A stretch of DNA of 64,000 nucleotides from Viridibacterium sp047600765 (GTDB taxonomy: Bacteria > Pseudomonadota > Gammaproteobacteria > Burkholderiales > Rhodocyclaceae), in contig JASGKF010000002.1 in the NCBI GenBank assembly GCA_047600765.1, positions 1,116,001-1,180,000 on the forward strand. The letters are read 5' to 3'. Below the pieces are notes generated by a model that was given only the letters and a program-made list of their open reading frames with translations, had not been told where the DNA came from and did no database searches. Below are positions 44,886 through 55,734 of this stretch, piece by piece. A program made the position numbers and the translations under genes. Positions within the stretch are counted from its first letter, which is position 1, and each line of letters opens with the position of its first letter.

Positions 44886-45580
44886 TGAGATGGAAGCGTT
44901 TGCCAGCCCCGTCCTTGTCTGCAGCCCTGTTGCTGTCGTGCACAGTGCATGCAGGGTTGCTGTGGGCTCTGGCGCAAGTCGGCTCAAGGGCTGAAGGAAG
45001 CCCGGATGGGGCAGGTGCGGGAGGGCGACCTCGCGCAGCCTTGCAGGCCAGACTGTTGAGAACGGAAGCCTCGCCCTCGGGCGGGGCTTCTGCATTGTGG
45101 GCGCCACCCATGCTGGGCGGTCCGGTTGTGCCGACCCCGCAAGAGGCCGGGCTCGGACGCATGCCATGGGTTGGCATCACGCAAGGTGAATCCTTGCCAG
45201 GGCCGGCGGCCGCTGTCTGGAGTGCCGGAGCACCCTCTGCATTGGCGCAATATCTACCTGCCGACCAGCTTGAGTACACGCCAGTACCAGCCTCCGCGCC
45301 GGATTACGACCTGCTCCCCGGCGCCAACCCTTCCCAGACCTCGATGCGGATCCGTCTGTACGTCGATGAAAGCGGCGCGGTGCGGGCTGTGCATCCACTG
45401 CGACTCGACCCGCGTGACCGCGAGTTCCTGAGCCACTTGCGGCAGATGTTCGAAACGACGCGTTACATCCCCGGGCGTCGCCAGGGCGTCGCAGTTTCCA
45501 GCTATGTGGATATCGAGCTGGACTTCGTCGCGCCGGAGGAGGTCGACGTTATCGAGCCCAAGTATCGACGTTCGGAATAA
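44885..45580 (+). CDS. TonB-like C-terminal domain protein
   Basis: A 231-aa protein with one N-terminal membrane segment (LSAALLLSCTVHAGLLWALAQ), a long Gly/Ala/Pro-rich middle and a C-terminal region (MRIRLYVDESGAVRAV, FETTRYIPGRRQGVAVSS YVDIELDF) that looks like a TonB C-terminal domain. TonB proteins carry energy from the inner to the outer membrane. Its stop/start overlap with pilY1 (ATGA) puts it in the pilus operon, which is unusual; no ExbB/ExbD or receptor gene is near. Function here is unknown. Confidence 0.7.
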   Translation: MRWKRLPAPSLSAALLLSCTVHAGLLWALAQVGSRAEGSPDGAGAGGRPRAALQARLLRTEASPSGGASALWAPPMLGGPVVPTPQEAGLGRMPWVGITQGESLPGPAAAVWSAGAPSALAQYLPADQLEYTPVPASAPDYDLLPGANPSQTSMRIRLYVDESGAVRAVHPLRLDPRDREFLSHLRQMFETTRYIPGRRQGVAVSSYVDIELDFVAPEEVDVIEPKYRRSE

Positions 45581-45656
45581 CGACATCCGCCAGCACCCAG
45601 CGTGACAGCGCGGATCACGAATGTTGCTTATCGTCCCGGATGAGGGCTTCAACTGA

Positions 45657-45684
45657 TTTGCAGTCGTGCCGGCTTTGCTATATT
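45657..45684 (+). promoter_or_regulatory. Candidate aceB promoter
   Basis: TTTGCA (45657-45662) and TATATT (45679-45684) with a 16-bp spacer lie about 58 bp upstream of the aceB start. A moderate sigma-70 match only. Confidence 0.4.
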
Positions 45685-45741
45685 GCGCTGCAACAGTGTT
45701 GAAGAAGTCCGCGGCGCCGTGCGGACAAGTCGGAGCGAGTC

Positions 45742-47343
45742 ATGAATACACCCGATATTCCCGCAGGTTTGCAATTGCTGGGTGTTGAACACCCCGGATT
45801 CGAAAAAGTGCTGACGCCTGAAGCCCTGGCTTTGGTGACGAAGCTGCACAGAGCCTTCGAGTCCCGGCGACAGGCCCTGCTGGCAGCCCGCGTAGCGCGT
45901 CAGAAGAAGCTGGATGCTGGCGAGCGCCCTGATTTTCTGGCCGAAACACGCAGCGTTCGTGAAGGCGACTGGCGTATTGCGCCGCTACCCAAGGCACTGG
46001 AATGCCGCCGCGTCGAGATTACCGGCCCGGTCGAACGCAAGATGATCATCAATGCGCTGAACTCGGGGGCGGATTCGTACATGACCGACTTCGAGGATTC
46101 GAACACGCCCAACTGGCACAACCAGATCCAGGGGCAGATCAACCTCATGGAGGCGGTGCGCGGCACGATTGCGCTGGAGCAGGGTGGCAAGTCCTACAAG
46201 CTCAAGGACAAGGTCGCGACGCTGGTCGTGCGGCCGCGTGGCTGGCATCTGGATGAAAAGCACGTGCTGGTCGATGGCCAGCGCGTCTCCGGCGGCATCT
46301 TCGACTTCGCACTGTTCCTGTTCCACAACGCCAAAGAGCAGATCGCACGTGGCGCCGGGCCATTCTTCTACCTGCCCAAGATGGAAAGCCACCTCGAAGC
46401 GTGCCTGTGGAACGACATCTTCTGCATGGCGCAGGACGAGATCGGCATTCCGCGTGGCACGATCAAGGCGACTGTGCTGATCGAGACGATTGTCGCGGCC
46501 TTCGAGATGGAAGAAATCCTCTACGAGTTGCGCGAACACAGCGCCGGGCTCAATGCCGGGCGTTGGGACTACATCTTCTCGTGCATCAAGAAGTTCAAGA
46601 CCAACCGCGACTTCTGTCTGGCGAACCGCAGTAGCATCACGATGACCTCACCCTTCATGCGCGCTTATGCGCTGAGCCTCGTCAAGGCTTGCCACAAGCG
46701 TGGCGCGCCGGCGATTGGCGGCATGAGTGCCCTGATTCCCATCAAGAGTGACCCCGAGGCCAACGAAAAGGCACTGGCGGGCATCCGTGCCGACAAGACG
46801 CGTGACGCCAACGATGGCTTCGATGGTGGCTGGGTGGCACACCCGGGGCTGGTGTCGATCGCGATGGAAGAGTTCGTCAAGGTGTTGGGCGACAAGCCCA
46901 ATCAATGGGGTAAGCAGCGCGAAGACGTGAGCTACGGCGCCGCTGACCTGTTGAACTTCATGCCCGAGACACCGATTACCGAGGCCGGTCTGCGCAACAA
47001 CATCAACGTGGGCATCCACTACTTGGGTTCCTGGTTGGCCGGCAATGGCTGCGTGCCCATCCATAACCTCATGGAAGACGCCGCCACGGCTGAAATCAGC
47101 CGTTCACAGGTCTGGCAGTGGGTGCGTTCGCCCAAGGGCGTGCTGGACGATGGCCGCAAGGTCACCGCCGACCTGGTCCGCAGCCTGATCGGTGAGGAGC
47201 TCTTCAAGGTCAAGGCCACGGTGGCGGCCCAGGGCGAGCAGGTGGATACCTACGAGCGGGCGGCGGGTATCTTCGCAACCATGTCGCTGGCCGAGGACTA
47301 CCCCGAATTCCTGACCCTTCCGCTCTACGAAGCGCTGACTTGA
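45742..47343 (+). CDS. aceB: Malate synthase A
   Basis: AceB condenses glyoxylate with acetyl-CoA to malate in the glyoxylate shunt. The 533-aa protein has the form-A length. Diagnostic blocks are FMTDFEDS-like SYMTDFEDSNTPNW, LVVRPRGWHLDEKH, IGIPRGTIKATVLIETI and GRWDYIFSCIKKFK, and the catalytic Asp-containing NLMEDAATAEISRSQVWQW. A GGAG ribosome site precedes the ATG. No isocitrate lyase gene is in the window. Confidence 0.96.
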   Translation: MNTPDIPAGLQLLGVEHPGFEKVLTPEALALVTKLHRAFESRRQALLAARVARQKKLDAGERPDFLAETRSVREGDWRIAPLPKALECRRVEITGPVERKMIINALNSGADSYMTDFEDSNTPNWHNQIQGQINLMEAVRGTIALEQGGKSYKLKDKVATLVVRPRGWHLDEKHVLVDGQRVSGGIFDFALFLFHNAKEQIARGAGPFFYLPKMESHLEACLWNDIFCMAQDEIGIPRGTIKATVLIETIVAAFEMEEILYELREHSAGLNAGRWDYIFSCIKKFKTNRDFCLANRSSITMTSPFMRAYALSLVKACHKRGAPAIGGMSALIPIKSDPEANEKALAGIRADKTRDANDGFDGGWVAHPGLVSIAMEEFVKVLGDKPNQWGKQREDVSYGAADLLNFMPETPITEAGLRNNINVGIHYLGSWLAGNGCVPIHNLMEDAATAEISRSQVWQWVRSPKGVLDDGRKVTADLVRSLIGEELFKVKATVAAQGEQVDTYERAAGIFATMSLAEDYPEFLTLPLYEALT

Positions 47344-47357
47344 GCTGGCCTGGGGCT

Positions 47358-47385
47358 TTGAATTTTCGGAAGAAAACGCTAGAAT
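47358..47385 (+). promoter_or_regulatory. Sigma-70 promoter of the 50-aa gene
   Basis: TTGAAT (47358-47363) and TAGAAT (47380-47385) with a 16-bp spacer start 14 bp after the aceB stop and 80 bp before the ATG at 47466. Confidence 0.6.
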
Positions 47386-47465
47386 CGGCGGCTTTCCGCA
47401 GGCCCCCAGCGCGTTCCCGGTGGTCTGAATACTGACCAAGAGATTGATTTTCAGGAGAAACCTCC

Positions 47466-47618
47466 ATGGCCTCGACCACCACCCGTACGCGCCGCTCTTC
47501 GATCGAGCGTCGCAGCCTCTCCAAGTTTGCCAAGCGCCTGTTCAAGGGCATGCCCCGTTCGGTGCTGCGCTCGGTCTACCTGGCAGAGTGCCACTCCAAG
47601 CAGAAGAAGCCGCTCTGA
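47466..47618 (+). CDS. Small basic protein, 50 aa
   Basis: A 50-aa open frame beginning MASTTTRTRRSSIERR and ending ECHSKQKKPL. It carries about 15 Arg/Lys and few acidic residues, so it may bind nucleic acid. The gene has every control signal: a sigma-70-like promoter upstream, a perfect AGGAGA ribosome site 7 bp before the ATG, and a strong terminator 25 bp after the stop. That makes it a real, independently transcribed gene. I do not recognise the family; a central LSKFAKRLFKGMPRSVLRS segment could form an amphipathic helix. Confidence 0.75.
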   Translation: MASTTTRTRRSSIERRSLSKFAKRLFKGMPRSVLRSVYLAECHSKQKKPL

Positions 47619-47642
47619 TCGGCTGTTGCTGAATGCATCAAT

Positions 47643-47671
47643 AAAAAGCCCCGCACTTGCGGGGCTTTTTA
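47643..47671 (+). terminator. Terminator after the 50-aa gene
   Basis: A 12-bp perfect stem (AAAAAGCCCCGC and its complement) with loop ACTT, ending in TTTTTAT. Confidence 0.88.
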
Positions 47672-47713
47672 TTTCAGCCAGACTGTGGATGTTGCACAAG
47701 CGGGAGCCGGGCG

Positions 47714-49663
47714 ATGACAGATGCGTTGGGGAGTGAGTCCTTGGGAGCTGAGCCACTATGGCAGCCGGGCGCGGGGTCGCAGATGGCGAGCTTCATGCAG
47801 CGCATGGGCTGCGCGGATTATGCGGCCCTGCATGCTTTGTCGATTCAGTCGCCCGAACGATTCTGGCGTGAAGTCTGGGATGTCAGTGGCGTCATCGGTG
47901 AAGCGGGTGACGTTGTGTTGGAGGACGCGGATGCCATGCTTGGCGCGCGCTGGTTTCCGCAAGCCAGCCTCAACTTTGCTGAGAACCTGCTCCGTGACAG
48001 CACAAACGCCGACGCACTGGTTTTCCGCAGCGAAGACAAGATCGCGCGGCGCCTGAGCCGTGCCGAACTGCGCCAGCAGGTCGCGCAGATGGCGGCGGCC
48101 TTCAAGACCTGCGGCGTGCAGTCCGGCGATCGCGTCGCGGCCTACCTGCCCAACACTCCCGAAACCATCATCGCCATGCTAGCCGCTGCGAGCTTGGGCG
48201 CGGTGTTCAGCTCCGCTTCGCCGGACTTCGGCGTGCAAGGCGTGCTGGACCGCTTTGGTCAGATCGAGCCAGTGATCCTGCTGGCTTGCGATGGGTATTG
48301 GTACAACGGCAAGCGCATCGATGTGCAGCCGCGTCTGGCGGACATCCTGGCTGGCCTGCCGAGCGTGCGCTGCATGGTGCTGGTGCCTTGCCTGGGTGAC
48401 GAGCCTGTTGTCAGCACGGCAAGCACGCTGACGCTGGCCGAGTTCCTCGCGCCACATCACTGGGCGCTCGAGCCGGAGTTCCTGCGTCTGTCCTTCGATC
48501 ATCCGCTCTACATCATGTATTCGTCGGGCACGACGGGAGTGCCCAAGTGCATCGTGCATGGCGCGGGCGGCACGCTGCTGCAGCACCTCAAGGAGCACCG
48601 CCTGCACAGCGACCTGCGAGAGGGCGACCGGCTTTTCTACTACACCACCTGTGGCTGGATGATGTGGAACTGGCTGGCCTCGGGCCTCGCCAGCGGTGCC
48701 ACGCTGATGCTCTACGACGGCAGCCCCTTCCTGCATCACGGACGCATCTTGTGGGACTACGCCGAGGCCGAGCGCTTCACGCATTTCGGCACGTCGGCCA
48801 AGTACATCGACGCACTCGCCAAGATCGATCTCAAGCCACGCGAGCATTTCGATCTCTCTGCGATGCGCGTGCTGATGTCGACCGGTAGTCCGCTATTGCC
48901 TGAGAGCTTCGATTTCATCCACCGCGACATTTCCGCCAACGTGCAGATCGCCTCGATCTCCGGCGGTACCGACATCGTCAGCTGCTTCGTGCTCGGCAAC
49001 CCGGCTTTGCCCGTGTGGTGCGGCGAGATTCAGTGCGCGGGCCTCGGCATGGCGGTCGAGGTGTGGGATGAGGACGGTCATGCGATCAGCGGGAAGAAGG
49101 GTGAGCTGGTTTGCACCCGTCCCTTCCCCAGCATGCCGGTCGGCTTCTGGAACGACGAGGGTGGCAGCCGTTATCGCGCCGCGTACTTCGAGCGCTTCCC
49201 CGGTGTGTGGTGCCATGGCGATTACTGCGAGCGCACGGCGCATGAGGGCTTCGTCATACATGGCCGCTCGGATGCGACGCTCAATCCCGGCGGCGTGCGC
49301 ATCGGCACGGCCGAGATCTATCGCCAGGTCGAGAAGCTCGATGAGGTGCAGGAGTCCATCGTCGTCGGGCAGGACTGGCAGGGCGATGTGCGTGTCGTGC
49401 TGTTCGTGCGGTTGCGTGAGGGGCTGACGCTGGATGCGGCGCTCGAAACACGCATCCGTCACACGATTCGCGACAACACCACGCCGCGCCATGTGCCGGC
49501 GAAGATCCTGCAGGTGGCTGACATTCCACGTACGCGCAGCGGCAAGATCGTCGAACTCGCTGTGCGCAAGGTGCTGCATGGCGAGCCGGTGAAGAATGTT
49601 GAGGCGCTGGCGAATCCGGAGGCGCTGGCGTTGTTTCGCGAGCGTGTCGAGTTGATGGATTGA
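47714..49663 (+). CDS. Acetoacetyl-CoA synthetase
   Basis: A 649-aa acyl-adenylating enzyme (acetoacetate-CoA ligase) that activates acetoacetate with ATP, a route used with polyhydroxybutyrate or ketone breakdown. Family features are FAENLL near residue 90, MYSSGTTGVPKCIVHG (P-loop-like A3), the YYTTCGWMMWNWL block typical of acetoacetyl-CoA rather than acetyl-CoA synthetases, and the late TRSGKIVELAVRKV with its catalytic Lys. The frame is open to 47657, but the start at 47714 follows a gggagcc site and matches the family. Often named aacS or acsA. Confidence 0.92.
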   Translation: MTDALGSESLGAEPLWQPGAGSQMASFMQRMGCADYAALHALSIQSPERFWREVWDVSGVIGEAGDVVLEDADAMLGARWFPQASLNFAENLLRDSTNADALVFRSEDKIARRLSRAELRQQVAQMAAAFKTCGVQSGDRVAAYLPNTPETIIAMLAAASLGAVFSSASPDFGVQGVLDRFGQIEPVILLACDGYWYNGKRIDVQPRLADILAGLPSVRCMVLVPCLGDEPVVSTASTLTLAEFLAPHHWALEPEFLRLSFDHPLYIMYSSGTTGVPKCIVHGAGGTLLQHLKEHRLHSDLREGDRLFYYTTCGWMMWNWLASGLASGATLMLYDGSPFLHHGRILWDYAEAERFTHFGTSAKYIDALAKIDLKPREHFDLSAMRVLMSTGSPLLPESFDFIHRDISANVQIASISGGTDIVSCFVLGNPALPVWCGEIQCAGLGMAVEVWDEDGHAISGKKGELVCTRPFPSMPVGFWNDEGGSRYRAAYFERFPGVWCHGDYCERTAHEGFVIHGRSDATLNPGGVRIGTAEIYRQVEKLDEVQESIVVGQDWQGDVRVVLFVRLREGLTLDAALETRIRHTIRDNTTPRHVPAKILQVADIPRTRSGKIVELAVRKVLHGEPVKNVEALANPEALALFRERVELMD

Positions 49664-49684
49664 TAAGCGCGAACGTCCGGGTTC

Positions 49685-49775
49685 GTAGGTTGGGCTGACG
49701 AAGGAAGCCCAACGTTGCGTGCGGCCCTGTTGATGGCCACGGACGTGTTGGGCTTCCTTCGTCAGCCCAACCTAC
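49685..49775. repeat. Perfect palindromic repeat overlapping the alkA stop
   Basis: Two perfectly complementary 29-bp arms (49685-49713, 49747-49775), starting GTAGGTTGGGCTGACG, enclose a 33-bp loop. The right arm contains the TAG stop of alkA on the minus strand. The type is common as a dispersed repeat in betaproteobacterial genomes (general knowledge). Confidence 0.85.
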
Positions 49776-50440
49776 ATGGAGCGGTTCAGTGCGCGCAGAT
49801 GTGCCTTGTACAGATCCGCCGCGCGCCACAGGTACCACGCTGCTGTCGAGCGATACGGCGCCCAGCGTTCGCCCAGCAGCGCCATCTCTTTTGGCTTGAG
49901 TTGCTGCGGCAGGCCCTTGATGGCGCGCCAGCCTTCGCGCACGCCGAAGTCGTCGACGGGCAGCACGTCGGCGCGACCCAGTGTGAAGATCAGCAACATC
50001 TCCACGGTCCAGCGGCCGACACCGCGCAGGGTCGTGATGCGTGCGATCAGTTCTTCGTCACTCAGCGTTATCGCTTCGGCGCGTGTCGGCACGACGCCGG
50101 CCAGTGTCTTGTCGGCGATCTCGCGGATCGCGGCGACCTTGCTGGCTGAGAAGCCGCAGGCGCGCATGTCGGCCACGTCGCAGGCCAGCACCTGTGCGGG
50201 GGATGGGAAGGGTATGTCGGGGAAGCGAGCGAGGAAGCGCCCGAGAATCGTCTCCGCCGCCTTGCCGTGCAGTTGCTGGTAGGCGATGGAGCGCACAAGC
50301 GCTTCGTAGGGCTCGCGTGTGCTGCGCTCCTTGTCGCCGGCATCCAGTACGCAGGGACCAACGAGGGCGATCAGCGTGGCCCAGTCCGGGTCGGTGCTGG
50401 CGAGGTGCTGCGCGGCGGGCGTATCAAGTGGCGAAGTCAT
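49772..50440 (-). CDS. DNA-3-methyladenine glycosylase II (AlkA type)
   Basis: A 222-aa HhH-GPD base-excision enzyme that removes alkylated purines. The helix-hairpin-helix is LRGVGRWTVEMLL (about 138-150), followed by DVLPVDDFGVREG with the Asp163/164 pair that includes the catalytic Asp. It lacks the N-terminal domain of E. coli AlkA, like many shorter homologues. Its start overlaps the alkB stop (ATGA). Confidence 0.9.
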   Translation of the reverse strand: MTSPLDTPAAQHLASTDPDWATLIALVGPCVLDAGDKERSTREPYEALVRSIAYQQLHGKAAETILGRFLARFPDIPFPSPAQVLACDVADMRACGFSASKVAAIREIADKTLAGVVPTRAEAITLSDEELIARITTLRGVGRWTVEMLLIFTLGRADVLPVDDFGVREGWRAIKGLPQQLKPKEMALLGERWAPYRSTAAWYLWRAADLYKAHLRALNRSM

Positions 50441-51087
50441 GTCGCTTTGCGGAAGGTCAGGTTGTAGCGGTACTCGCCCGTGGCTGGGTGGTGCTGGTGC
50501 GCGACGGGCGCAACACCGTGAAAGGCCAGCCGCGACGGGCCGCCCCAGACTACAACATCGCCATGTTGCAGGCGATGCCGCGCAGGGCGCTCGCTGCGTG
50601 TGAGGCCACCGAACAGGAAGGTGGCGGGCACGCCCAGTGAGACGGAGACGATGGGTGCTGCCATGTCGCGCTCGTTGCGGTCCTGGTGCAACGACATGTG
50701 CGCGCCGGGTTCGTAGCGATTGATGAGGCAGGCATCTGGCGCGAAGTCGGTGAAGCCCGCCGCTTGTGCAGCGTCGTACGCGAGTTGCTGGAAGAGAGCG
50801 GGCATTGCTGGCCAGGGCTTTGCGCTGAGCGGGTCATGCGTCGCGTAGCGATAGCCCTGTTCGTCCGTGATCCAGCCCGCCGCGCCGCAATTGCTCATCG
50901 CGACCGACATGCTGTAGCCGCCGGGTGTCTGCATGTGGCGCAGCGGCGCTGACTGCGTCACAGCGAGCAGAGCGCTTAGCAAGGCATCGGCCTGCGCGAA
51001 GGCAAAGGCGTGCAGCAGCATCGCGCCGGGGGCGATGACTTCGTCGTGGCGCTGCGGTGGCAGCGTGGCGAACAGGTCGGCTGTCAC
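50437..51087 (-). CDS. alkB: AlkB-type alpha-ketoglutarate DNA dioxygenase
   Basis: A 216-aa Fe(II)/2-oxoglutarate dioxygenase that repairs 1-methyladenine and 3-methylcytosine by oxidative demethylation. The iron ligands are visible: LHQDRNE (His134, Asp136) and AFHGV (His190), with the oxoglutarate-binding YRYNLTFR (Arg207, Arg213). NRYEPGAHMSLHQD is the family signature. I chose the GTG at 51087, which overlaps the ada stop; the longer frame upstream is ada in another frame. Confidence 0.9.
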   Translation of the reverse strand: MTADLFATLPPQRHDEVIAPGAMLLHAFAFAQADALLSALLAVTQSAPLRHMQTPGGYSMSVAMSNCGAAGWITDEQGYRYATHDPLSAKPWPAMPALFQQLAYDAAQAAGFTDFAPDACLINRYEPGAHMSLHQDRNERDMAAPIVSVSLGVPATFLFGGLTRSERPARHRLQHGDVVVWGGPSRLAFHGVAPVAHQHHPATGEYRYNLTFRKAT

Positions 51088-51923
51088 GGCGTTGTTGCGG
51101 CCTCGCGATCCAGCAGCGCACGCTTGCGTGCCACACCCCAGCGGTAGCCGGACAGGCTGCCGTCGCTGCGCACGATGCGGTGGCAGGGGATGGCGATGGC
51201 CAGCGCGTTGGCCGCGCAGGCCGAGGCCACGGCACGCACGGCGCGCGGTGTGCCGAGCTTCTGTGCTAGCTCGCTGTAGCTCAGCGTGCTGCCCGGCGGG
51301 ATCGTCTGCAGCGCTTGCCACACGCGTTGCTGGAAGGCTGTGCCGCGCACGTCCAGCGGTAGCGCCAGACTCGCATCGCGGCCGTCGACGAAGCCGATGA
51401 CGCGGGCCATCCAGTCTTCGAAGTCGCGCTCGTTGCCGCGCAGTTCGGCCTGCGGAAAGCGTTCCTGCAAGGCTTCCAGCAGCGTCGCGGGATCATCGCC
51501 CAGCGCGATGCTGCACAAGCCCTTGTCGGTCGCAGCGACGAGGATCGCCCCGAGCGTGCATTGCCCGATGCCGAAGCGGATGCGCTCGCCCGCGCCGCCT
51601 TGCCGCCAGGTTTCGGGCGCCATGCCTAGCAGGCTCTGCACGCGGTCGTAGAAGCCACTGGCCGAGTTGAAGCCGGCTGCGAACAGTGCATCGGTGACCG
51701 TGCCCGCTGTTGGCAGGGCCGCGCGCAGGCGCAGGGCGCGGATGGCATCGGCATAGGCACGCGGCGTGATGCCCAGCGTGGCCTTGAACTGGCGATGGAA
51801 GTGATGCGGGCTCAACTGCGCCGCCCCGGCCAGCGCGGCGAGCGGCGGCAGCGTGTTTTCCGCTTCGATGAGCTGGCAGGCGGCGAGGATGCCGGAGAGG
51901 TGGCGCGGGCTGCTGGATGCCAA
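51084..51923 (-). CDS. ada: Ada-like regulator / O6-methylguanine methyltransferase
   Basis: A 279-aa protein with an AraC-type helix-turn-helix domain (about 10-105, LAALAGAAQLSPHHFHRQFK) and a C-terminal O6-alkylguanine transferase domain with IPCHRIV, acceptor Cys247. It has no N-terminal methylphosphotriester-accepting Cys domain, so activation by that route is not possible; it is a short Ada. The start is a TTG at 51923; no ATG is in frame before the upstream repeat, so the true start is uncertain. It heads the ada-alkB-alkA operon. Confidence 0.88.
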   Translation of the reverse strand: MASSSPRHLSGILAACQLIEAENTLPPLAALAGAAQLSPHHFHRQFKATLGITPRAYADAIRALRLRAALPTAGTVTDALFAAGFNSASGFYDRVQSLLGMAPETWRQGGAGERIRFGIGQCTLGAILVAATDKGLCSIALGDDPATLLEALQERFPQAELRGNERDFEDWMARVIGFVDGRDASLALPLDVRGTAFQQRVWQALQTIPPGSTLSYSELAQKLGTPRAVRAVASACAANALAIAIPCHRIVRSDGSLSGYRWGVARKRALLDREAATTP

Positions 51924-51953
51924 GGGTTGGTTCCCGATTCGTTGCTGGCCAAT

Positions 51954-52042
51954 AACCCCTCCCCAACCCTCCCCTTGTCAGGGGAGGGCGCAGACCCGGC
52001 GCGATGTGCTCCTCCCCTGACAACGGGAGGCCGGGAGGGGTT
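51954..52042. repeat. Imperfect palindromic repeat upstream of ada
   Basis: Arms of about 34 bp (51954-51987 and 52009-52042) are imperfect complements sharing TTGTCAGGGGAGG. A CCCCTCCCC-rich element of this kind is commonly dispersed. The 51924-52179 gap contains it and no gene. Confidence 0.7.
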
Positions 52043-52179
52043 GCCTTGTGGTTGTCACAAGCTCCACAGGCTACGGCGCCATTTTCGCGGCTTTGCCGGA
52101 GCGCCGCATCCGCTTTCTTGCTGCGCGCTTGTGCCGTGCGGATTGCTTTGCTTGCGGCTTGCCGTCATTGTTCGCCACC

Positions 52180-53292
52180 ATGAAAAACAGCTGCTTCCTG
52201 CTGGTGCTGTGTTTGTTGCTGATCGGTCCGACACACGCCGATGTACCGGTGCCTAGCGCACGCATTTCGGCCTCGGGCGCTGCGCCCGGTTACAGCGCGT
52301 CACAGGCGGCCGATGCCAACCCCGATACGCGCTGGGTGGCCGAGAGTACGGATGGCGGCAACTGGCTGGCGCTGAGCTTCGCTGAACCGGTGCTGGTGAC
52401 GGCCTTGCGCATTAGCGAACCGCAGCCACGCGTCAGAGCCTGGCGGGTGGAAGTGCAGCGCGATGGGCGCTGGCGTCAGGTACTGGCGGGCAGCGGGCTG
52501 CCGCAGGGCAAGCTGGCGATTCCGCCCAGCCTTACCGAGGGTGTGCGTCTCTCCATCGACAGCACGCGCGGCGGTGCGGCGCAGGTGTCGGAGTTCGCGG
52601 CCTGGGCCAGTGGGCGCAGTGCCTGCGTTCCGCCCACTGGCGAGATGACGCTCAACGTCGCGCGCGAGATGGATTGCGCGGGCCTCGTCATCAGCCAGCC
52701 CTGCAATCGTCTGGGGCCTGCCGGGCCGCTGTTCGTGCTTGCCGATGGCGCGATCCTGCGCAACGTGACCCTGATCGACAGCTACGTCAGTTGCGACGGA
52801 GCCTGCACGCTGGAGAACGTGCATTGGCGCATCAACTGCCCCTCGGTCGTACAGCAGTCGGCTGTCATCCAGAGCGTCTCGGAGAGCGGTGGGCGCGATA
52901 TCAATATCGTGGGTGGCAGCGCCTTTGGCCGCTACGGCGCGCTGTTCCGCATCAACACCACGGCCTCGACGCTGAACTTGCGTCAGTTCGTGTTCTCGGG
53001 CTATGGCGAAACGATCAATGCCTTTGCGCCTGATACGGCACGCCAGATGCGCCTGCGCCTCGATGAGGTGAGTCTTGCCGGTACGCTACGTGGTGGTGTC
53101 GTGCAGGTACGCCCGGACAAGCAGGACCATGCTTGGATCCGCCGCCTGCGTATCGCGGGCTATCGCCGTGGCAATCCGCTGGTGTGCAATCTGCTGGGCG
53201 TGCAGCAGGAGCGGCTGATGTCCTTCGGCGAGCAGTGGCAGAGCGATGTCTGCGACATCGGTCCTGACGATGTGCAGGCCGTGAAAGATTGA
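52180..53292 (+). CDS. Secreted discoidin + pectate-lyase-3-like protein
   Basis: A 370-aa protein with signal peptide MKNSCFLLVLCLLLIGPTHA. Residues ~25-155 look like an F5/8-type C (discoidin) carbohydrate-binding domain (YSASQAADANPDTRW, NWLALSFAEPV). Residues ~165-370 look like a right-handed beta-helix of polysaccharide lyase family 3 (FVLADGAILRNVTLIDSYVSCDGACTLENVHWR). The lyase active-site residues could not be checked by eye. It may bind or degrade a pectic or similar polysaccharide outside the cell. The ATG at 52180 is the only start giving a signal peptide. Confidence 0.7.
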   Translation: MKNSCFLLVLCLLLIGPTHADVPVPSARISASGAAPGYSASQAADANPDTRWVAESTDGGNWLALSFAEPVLVTALRISEPQPRVRAWRVEVQRDGRWRQVLAGSGLPQGKLAIPPSLTEGVRLSIDSTRGGAAQVSEFAAWASGRSACVPPTGEMTLNVAREMDCAGLVISQPCNRLGPAGPLFVLADGAILRNVTLIDSYVSCDGACTLENVHWRINCPSVVQQSAVIQSVSESGGRDINIVGGSAFGRYGALFRINTTASTLNLRQFVFSGYGETINAFAPDTARQMRLRLDEVSLAGTLRGGVVQVRPDKQDHAWIRRLRIAGYRRGNPLVCNLLGVQQERLMSFGEQWQSDVCDIGPDDVQAVKD

Positions 53293-53299
53293 GAACTAC

Positions 53300-53335
53300 A
53301 AACAACAAGGCCCGCTTGCGCGGGCCTTGTTGTTT
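53300..53335. terminator. Bidirectional terminator
   Basis: A 16-bp perfect stem (AAACAACAAGGCCCGC and its complement) with loop TTGC lies between the discoidin gene (+) and icd (-) and can serve both. Confidence 0.85.
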
Positions 53336-53350
53336 CATCAGTACTTCAGC

Positions 53351-55567
<2,217 letters not shown>

Positions 55568-55734
55568 GGCTTTTCTTTCGGGGGACTTGTTCGGAGGCAG
55601 TGCCGGGGAAAAGCGGGAATTATACCAAGCCGGCCCGGTCGGGCAGGACTCAGCTTGCGCAGGGTGAGCGCAGGAGCGTGGGGAGGGGATGTTGCGCCGG
55701 ACAGGCCGGCGTCAGATGGCGAGCGCCGGGCGGC

